A stretch of 64,000 bases of DNA. Source: Perkinsus olseni (taxonomy: Eukaryota > Perkinsozoa > Perkinsida > Perkinsidae). Positions 60,156-64,000 of the stretch are shown piece after piece (the first letter of the stretch is position 1; every line of letters starts with the position of its first letter). A program made the position numbers and the translations under genes. The notes beneath the pieces were generated by a model. The model saw nothing but the letters and a program-made list of their open reading frames with translations. It did not search any database and had not been told where the DNA came from. The stretch is taken from the NCBI GenBank assembly GCA_013115135.1, contig JABANP010000190.1, positions 1 through 64,000 of the forward strand. The letters are read 5' to 3'.

Positions 60156-62602
60156 CTGACGAAAGCAGCAACTATAAGGCAGCAGTACTATTCACATTAT
60201 GCACAATCGTTCGACCATCCTACCAGTTTTGATGCAACATGTGCTATCTTTGGGAGCATTGCATCGCAGTGCACCGCATTGAATGCAGGTGCTCCTAGTC
60301 TTCGGTTCCTCTTCCATGTTTCTCCTTCGCTATTCACCATTCCCTTAACCTCGGCCTCATCCTCGTTCATCCGCCGGATAAAAGTGGGTGACCAATTATT
60401 TTCAACACCATCATTCTTAACACACGGAGAATTTCATCACAAGGGTGGTTCGTGCCAACACTTAAGCAGCAATTTCAACACTTGCCATTGCAGAGAGTTT
60501 TACCTAACACTTCTTATTTCAACACATCCTAGTGTTGAAGAAGCCCTACCAGAAACAGTTTTTTTCAACACTGCAGTGGTCTTTTTAAACACTTAACTTT
60601 CTCCTGATTCTACGCTCCTTTGCGAGGCTGCGAACTTCGCAGATACTCTGTGCTAGAGAGTAACATGCCCCGTAGAAAAACCGAGTAGAAAAACCGACCG
60701 AGCCGGCTGAGAGCTGCAAATTAGTGCAAAACGCAAGACCGAATACGCCGGAAACACGGAGTTCACGATCCCTAGAGCAGGGAACACACATCGAAAAGAC
60801 AGGAGGTCAGACATTCGATTAATTTGTGCACCGTTGAGTGACTTTCACTGGAAGGCTTCCGGAGTATACGCCCTCTGGAGGGTAGCATCTGTGTGACCAA
60901 GCGAGTGGTTGTGTGGAATACGCATTCGATTTACAATGAACTAGAAGTGTTGTATTTCCGAATTCCCGACCTCCGCTAATTCGGATTCGAAGAAGTTGAA
61001 GAAGTTTTCCGTGGTAACCAATGGTTACTAACCATGCTATTACTCGATGAACTACTTGCTGTGGTTTCCAGTCCATCCACGTCGGTAGGGTGGACCTGGA
61101 GAGCTTTGAACTTCTTGAAACGGGTTGGAGTCCAACCGTTGGACGTCCCCCATTATCATGCCGTTTCCTTCCCTGTACGATTTTGGCGGAGGTATCTGGG
61201 GAAAGGATATCACAGGAAGATGTCCTAGTCAACGAATCGTAAGAGCAGACTTAAGTACCTTGGTGGTTCGAAGTAGACGAGTGTCGAGCTGTTTCCCTGG
61301 GAGGGACTTCGGCAGAGCTTCGACTACTCCTAGTAGTCAAAGTTCCAGAGACCAGAGAAGCAATCTCAGAGACCATCGCCGGAGAAGTCCCCTCCTCGTT
61401 GTCATTTTCTGCTCTGCTAACGAGGCAAACATGATAACATTGCCTAGACTGGCAACACATAGGACATGTACATATCCGCATACCACGTGGGTCCCATAGC
61501 GTACGGACGAACTTTATCTCGTAGATACTGTACACCTGTTCCACCCAATCGCGGGGATTCTTATGCCTCCTGCTTTGCCGAGCACCCACAGCTGCCCCGT
61601 CTAGAGATCGCGACTGCCGAGATGAGCTCGCCACATAATACCGTAGGTGCGGCGTGGCTGTGTATACAATATGTGGATGACATTCCTGAGCATTAGCCAG
61701 GGAAGCTGGCTGAGGTTCGAGTCGCGTAGAGCAAGTTTTGCTATCATCGGTCTATATCATCGGTTTTCCAGGAACTACACGAGTGGCTGGTATTACAAGC
61801 AGGCGTAGAGCGACTCGAATCTATGCGTTCGTCAGCGAATCGACGAGAATAGATGGCAGAAGTGTCACTCCATTTCGAGGGGGGGGGCGCAAAGTAAAGC
61901 GGGCGAGCCGCAGTAACCAATCATTGAGACTCTGAAGAATGGAGCTTGGGCAAGAAGCCAGGCGCCACTAACGAGTCGTTAGTAACGATACCAACGCAAC
62001 ACAGACTAGGGCGAGAAACATACTGAACGTCAACCCAGGATCGATGCGAGAACGGCAAGCGTAATATAAGCAAAAGGCAAGGAGCGGAAGGGTTCGGGGA
62101 GCGGACTCCGCTCAGCGGAGACAGATATGAAGGTGCTCCAATAACAACTCTAATAGGCGAAGTGCCGTTCACGAATATGTATGTAAGTGTTGCAAAAACC
62201 AGCAAAACAACGATCTTTCGCAACACTCAAAAAGTGTTAAAAATGATGATGGTGAAAAAAGACTGCCGAACAAAAGAGTTGAAAATGACAGTGCAAGTGG
62301 TGCAAAAACAGGTGTTTAGAAAAACTCCGGTGAGGAAAAACGATTTACTCGATAAAAGTTGTCGGGCGGGCCTTCAGGATCTGGTGTATAACGTCTGTAT
62401 TGTAAATGACAACCAAGGGCTTCCCCATCAACCTGAGGAATACGATGTACGACGACAGTATCTCACCAAATCTTGGGATTGTACTTCATTTTGAATACAT
62501 CTCCATGCGTATCAGCTAGAATGTGGCAGAGATCGAAGAGGCGCACGGTAGGCCATGGTAAGAAGCCTAGTAGTGGGACATCTCCCTGAGAAGATCACTA
62601 TT
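60156..62602. other. Spacer with oppositely oriented AACACTT motif clusters
   Basis: 60398-60600 holds at least seven AACAC(T)/TTCAACAC words. 62180-62340 holds the reverse-complement type (AAGTGTTG, AAAAGTGTTAAAAATG). TTTTCAACACCATCATTCTT at 60398 is partly inverted at 62218-62262. Between them are only short ORFs (61251-61634 minus, 127 codons, unrecognised) and a B-box-like GGTTCGAGTC at 61713. It could be a DNA transposon without transposase. Confidence 0.4.
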
Positions 62603-62845
62603 TCACTTCCGATGGGGCCAGGGTGCACCTACGTTCACAGGACCCCCAAGCTCGCGAATCGATTCTTTCTTCTTCGTAATCTTCTTCTCCTTCTTCTTGA
62701 GACCACGAAGATACATGACTGCTAAAATTGACAAGGTTGCCGTAACCACTATTGTAGTATGTAATCGACCCTGGCGGGTGAGATTCCTCCAAACTGTCGA
62801 CCATGTGACAGCGAAGCGGCCCAGTGTGGACACAGCAGAATCCAT
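62603..62845 (-). CDS. Small single-pass membrane protein ORF
   Basis: 80 codons from an ATG at 62845. A polar N-terminus, one membrane segment (TTIVVTATLSILAVMYLRGL), then a very basic stretch (KKKEKKITKKKES) and a short tail. The positive-inside pattern predicts a cytosolic Lys-rich C-terminus, as in small ER or mitochondrial membrane proteins. I cannot name a family; no introns are evident. It could also be a chance ORF, but the topology is coherent. Confidence 0.45.
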   Translation of the reverse strand: MDSAVSTLGRFAVTWSTVWRNLTRQGRLHTTIVVTATLSILAVMYLRGLKKKEKKITKKKESIRELGGPVNVGAPWPHRK

Positions 62846-63831
62846 GGGAATGCAAAAGCTGGCACACGGAGCTATCCCTGGCAGACTGTCACTAACAGTT
62901 ATGATAGCAGACGACTAAACACAGACGCCGGTGTTTCGTCGTCACATCTGCGTATGAACAATTGAGAGAAACTGTACTGGAGGTACTGTAGCTCCGCACA
63001 GTATCGTTACCTGAGACTGAGCCCACAGATTGAGAGGACTCCTAACCTGAGCTGCCTGAGCAGCTAGTTAATGATGTTATTGGTGTAATCGTAGATGTTA
63101 TAGGAACAGAATCTTTCCTATGGACGAACAACACCGTGGCGAGGAACGCACGCGAATCGAGTGAGCCGAGATTGCTGGAAACTACTCGTGCTCATTCTCA
63201 GCCTCTACGACCTCAAATACCCATGCTCCTACCGAGGCTTCCCTGCTACCAAGACCCAATGCGGCCGTTCAGGTCCCTGAGGTGACCGGATCCGCCCTTT
63301 TCGTATCACGACGACAACCATTCTTTTGTACCACAGATTGTGCGGCGTCCGCACAAGGACGATTGTATCCAACCCCTAATCCAGTGCCTTCTGATTTCCA
63401 TGTGCATTGTTCGTGTATTCTTCCGCCTCCGAGCGGCTCGGACCGAGCCGTCCCCCTCATGAGTCAAACACACCAACTTTCAGCACACCACCGTGTTGCT
63501 AGTACGTTTTATTGCGAAGCGAGCGGAGCGTATACTGTGCAATATAATGGCAAAGACCTCGATTGCTGCTGCGTACCGATGGTACGGTACCCTCAATCCC
63601 AAACTTGCTATGCACACTTGCTCGTTGTGTCAGTACAGTGTGGCCTGTAGCTACTGGCTATTCATCGAATGATGAACCGGACTCGAGAGGAGTTTAGGAA
63701 AAACGTGTATTCAGCATCGTGAGGAGGACAGCACCCGATAGCCGGGACGATTGGCCGCACATTGTGCGCACAACCGCAAATGCGAACAAAGACCAAAGTG
63801 CGTAGCAGCAATGGAGGTAGTTATCACTATA
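62846..63831. other. Spacer, no recognised gene
   Basis: A 122-codon plus ORF at 63282-63650 has a Cys-rich end but no family resemblance. A GTTAATGATGTTATTGGTGT word at 63067 recalls R2. Confidence 0.4.
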
Positions 63832-63951
63832 GTGTGTGTGAGTTTATAGTCCAACGCCGGTTCTTCCGGCTTAGTTAGACTCGAAGCCGTGCTCGTGCTT
63901 AGTCGGGGGCTCTGCGTAGCGTTGATAAGCAGTGCAATGATTGCATTCACT
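63832..63951 (-). repeat. Dispersed repeat R1, copy
   Basis: Minus strand: CATTGCACTGCTTATCAACG, CTACGCAGAGCCCCCG, GAGTCTAACTAAGCCGGAAG, then CCGGCGTTGGACTATAAACT and CACACAC. Same order as at 57850. Confidence 0.75.
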
Positions 63952-64000
63952 ATAGTGCAACTGCCACTTCCATGGTCTTAGCTTAAAACTCTTACGGGAA

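Noticed and set aside
1..64000. CRISPR array, operons, bacterial promoters or ribosome-binding sites
   Set aside because: No regularly spaced direct repeats and clearly eukaryotic gene structure.

Overview
The window is nuclear DNA of a eukaryote, most likely a perkinsid or dinoflagellate-type alveolate (Perkinsus-like). This rests on two relics of the 22-nt dinoflagellate/perkinsid trans-spliced leader (21749-21770 minus, 21 of 22 positions matching; 46281-46302 plus, the last 16 nt matching exactly). It is consistent with clear eukaryotic genes (CRIPT, TMEM18, a cytochrome P450) carrying many tiny introns, some of GC-AG type, and with a heavy load of retroelements. The species is an inference; the spliced leader and the splice junctions are read directly.

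Layout. 1-4.3 kb: the end of an LTR retroelement with Gag zinc knuckles and an aspartic protease but no visible reverse transcriptase. 4.4-15.1 kb: a gene island. On the plus strand it holds a multi-pass membrane protein, a charged coiled-coil-like protein, a small Ser/Arg/Cys-rich protein and CRIPT. On the minus strand it holds an endonuclease/exonuclease/phosphatase-fold protein, two unidentified genes and TMEM18. Introns are mostly 31-90 bp. Several introns resemble one another and carry tRNA T-arm/B-box-like sequence in either orientation. The heptamer GTATCTT/AAGATAC occurs 40 times here, biased to the sense strand.

15-31 kb: a tandem family of about 135-aa secreted proteins (18.8, 20.7, 26.2 and 30.1 kb, all minus), with decayed copies, a segmental duplication, and a TA-flanked MITE whose empty site survives in the duplicate. 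31.3-37.7 kb: a full-length LTR retrotransposon with 334-bp LTRs and a 1907-residue Gag-Pol whose start codon lies inside the LTR. 37.7-46.3 kb: transposon and gene fragments plus two larger secreted proteins (40.1 minus, 44.7 plus). 46.3-54.9 kb: a LINE-like element that starts at a spliced-leader relic. Its ORF1 is split by a complete LTR retrotransposon (46870-51964; 138-bp LTRs, GGAAC target duplication, in-phase T TTT TTT frameshift heptamer) and its endonuclease ORF is cut by a MITE (54300-54875). 55-64 kb: sparse DNA with dispersed repeats, a 5'-incomplete cytochrome P450 (58.8-60.2 kb, minus) and a small membrane-protein ORF (62.6-62.8 kb, minus).

The strongest candidate for something undescribed is the set of mutually similar, tRNA-like introns in the gene island. 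They look like introner-type elements derived from tRNA or SINE sequence. Next are the spliced-leader relic at the 5' end of a LINE, and the LTR elements whose coding sequence starts inside, or exactly at the edge of, the LTR so that the primer-binding site is translated. Exon structures were worked out by hand from splice signals and reading phase, so boundaries flagged as uncertain should be read that way.
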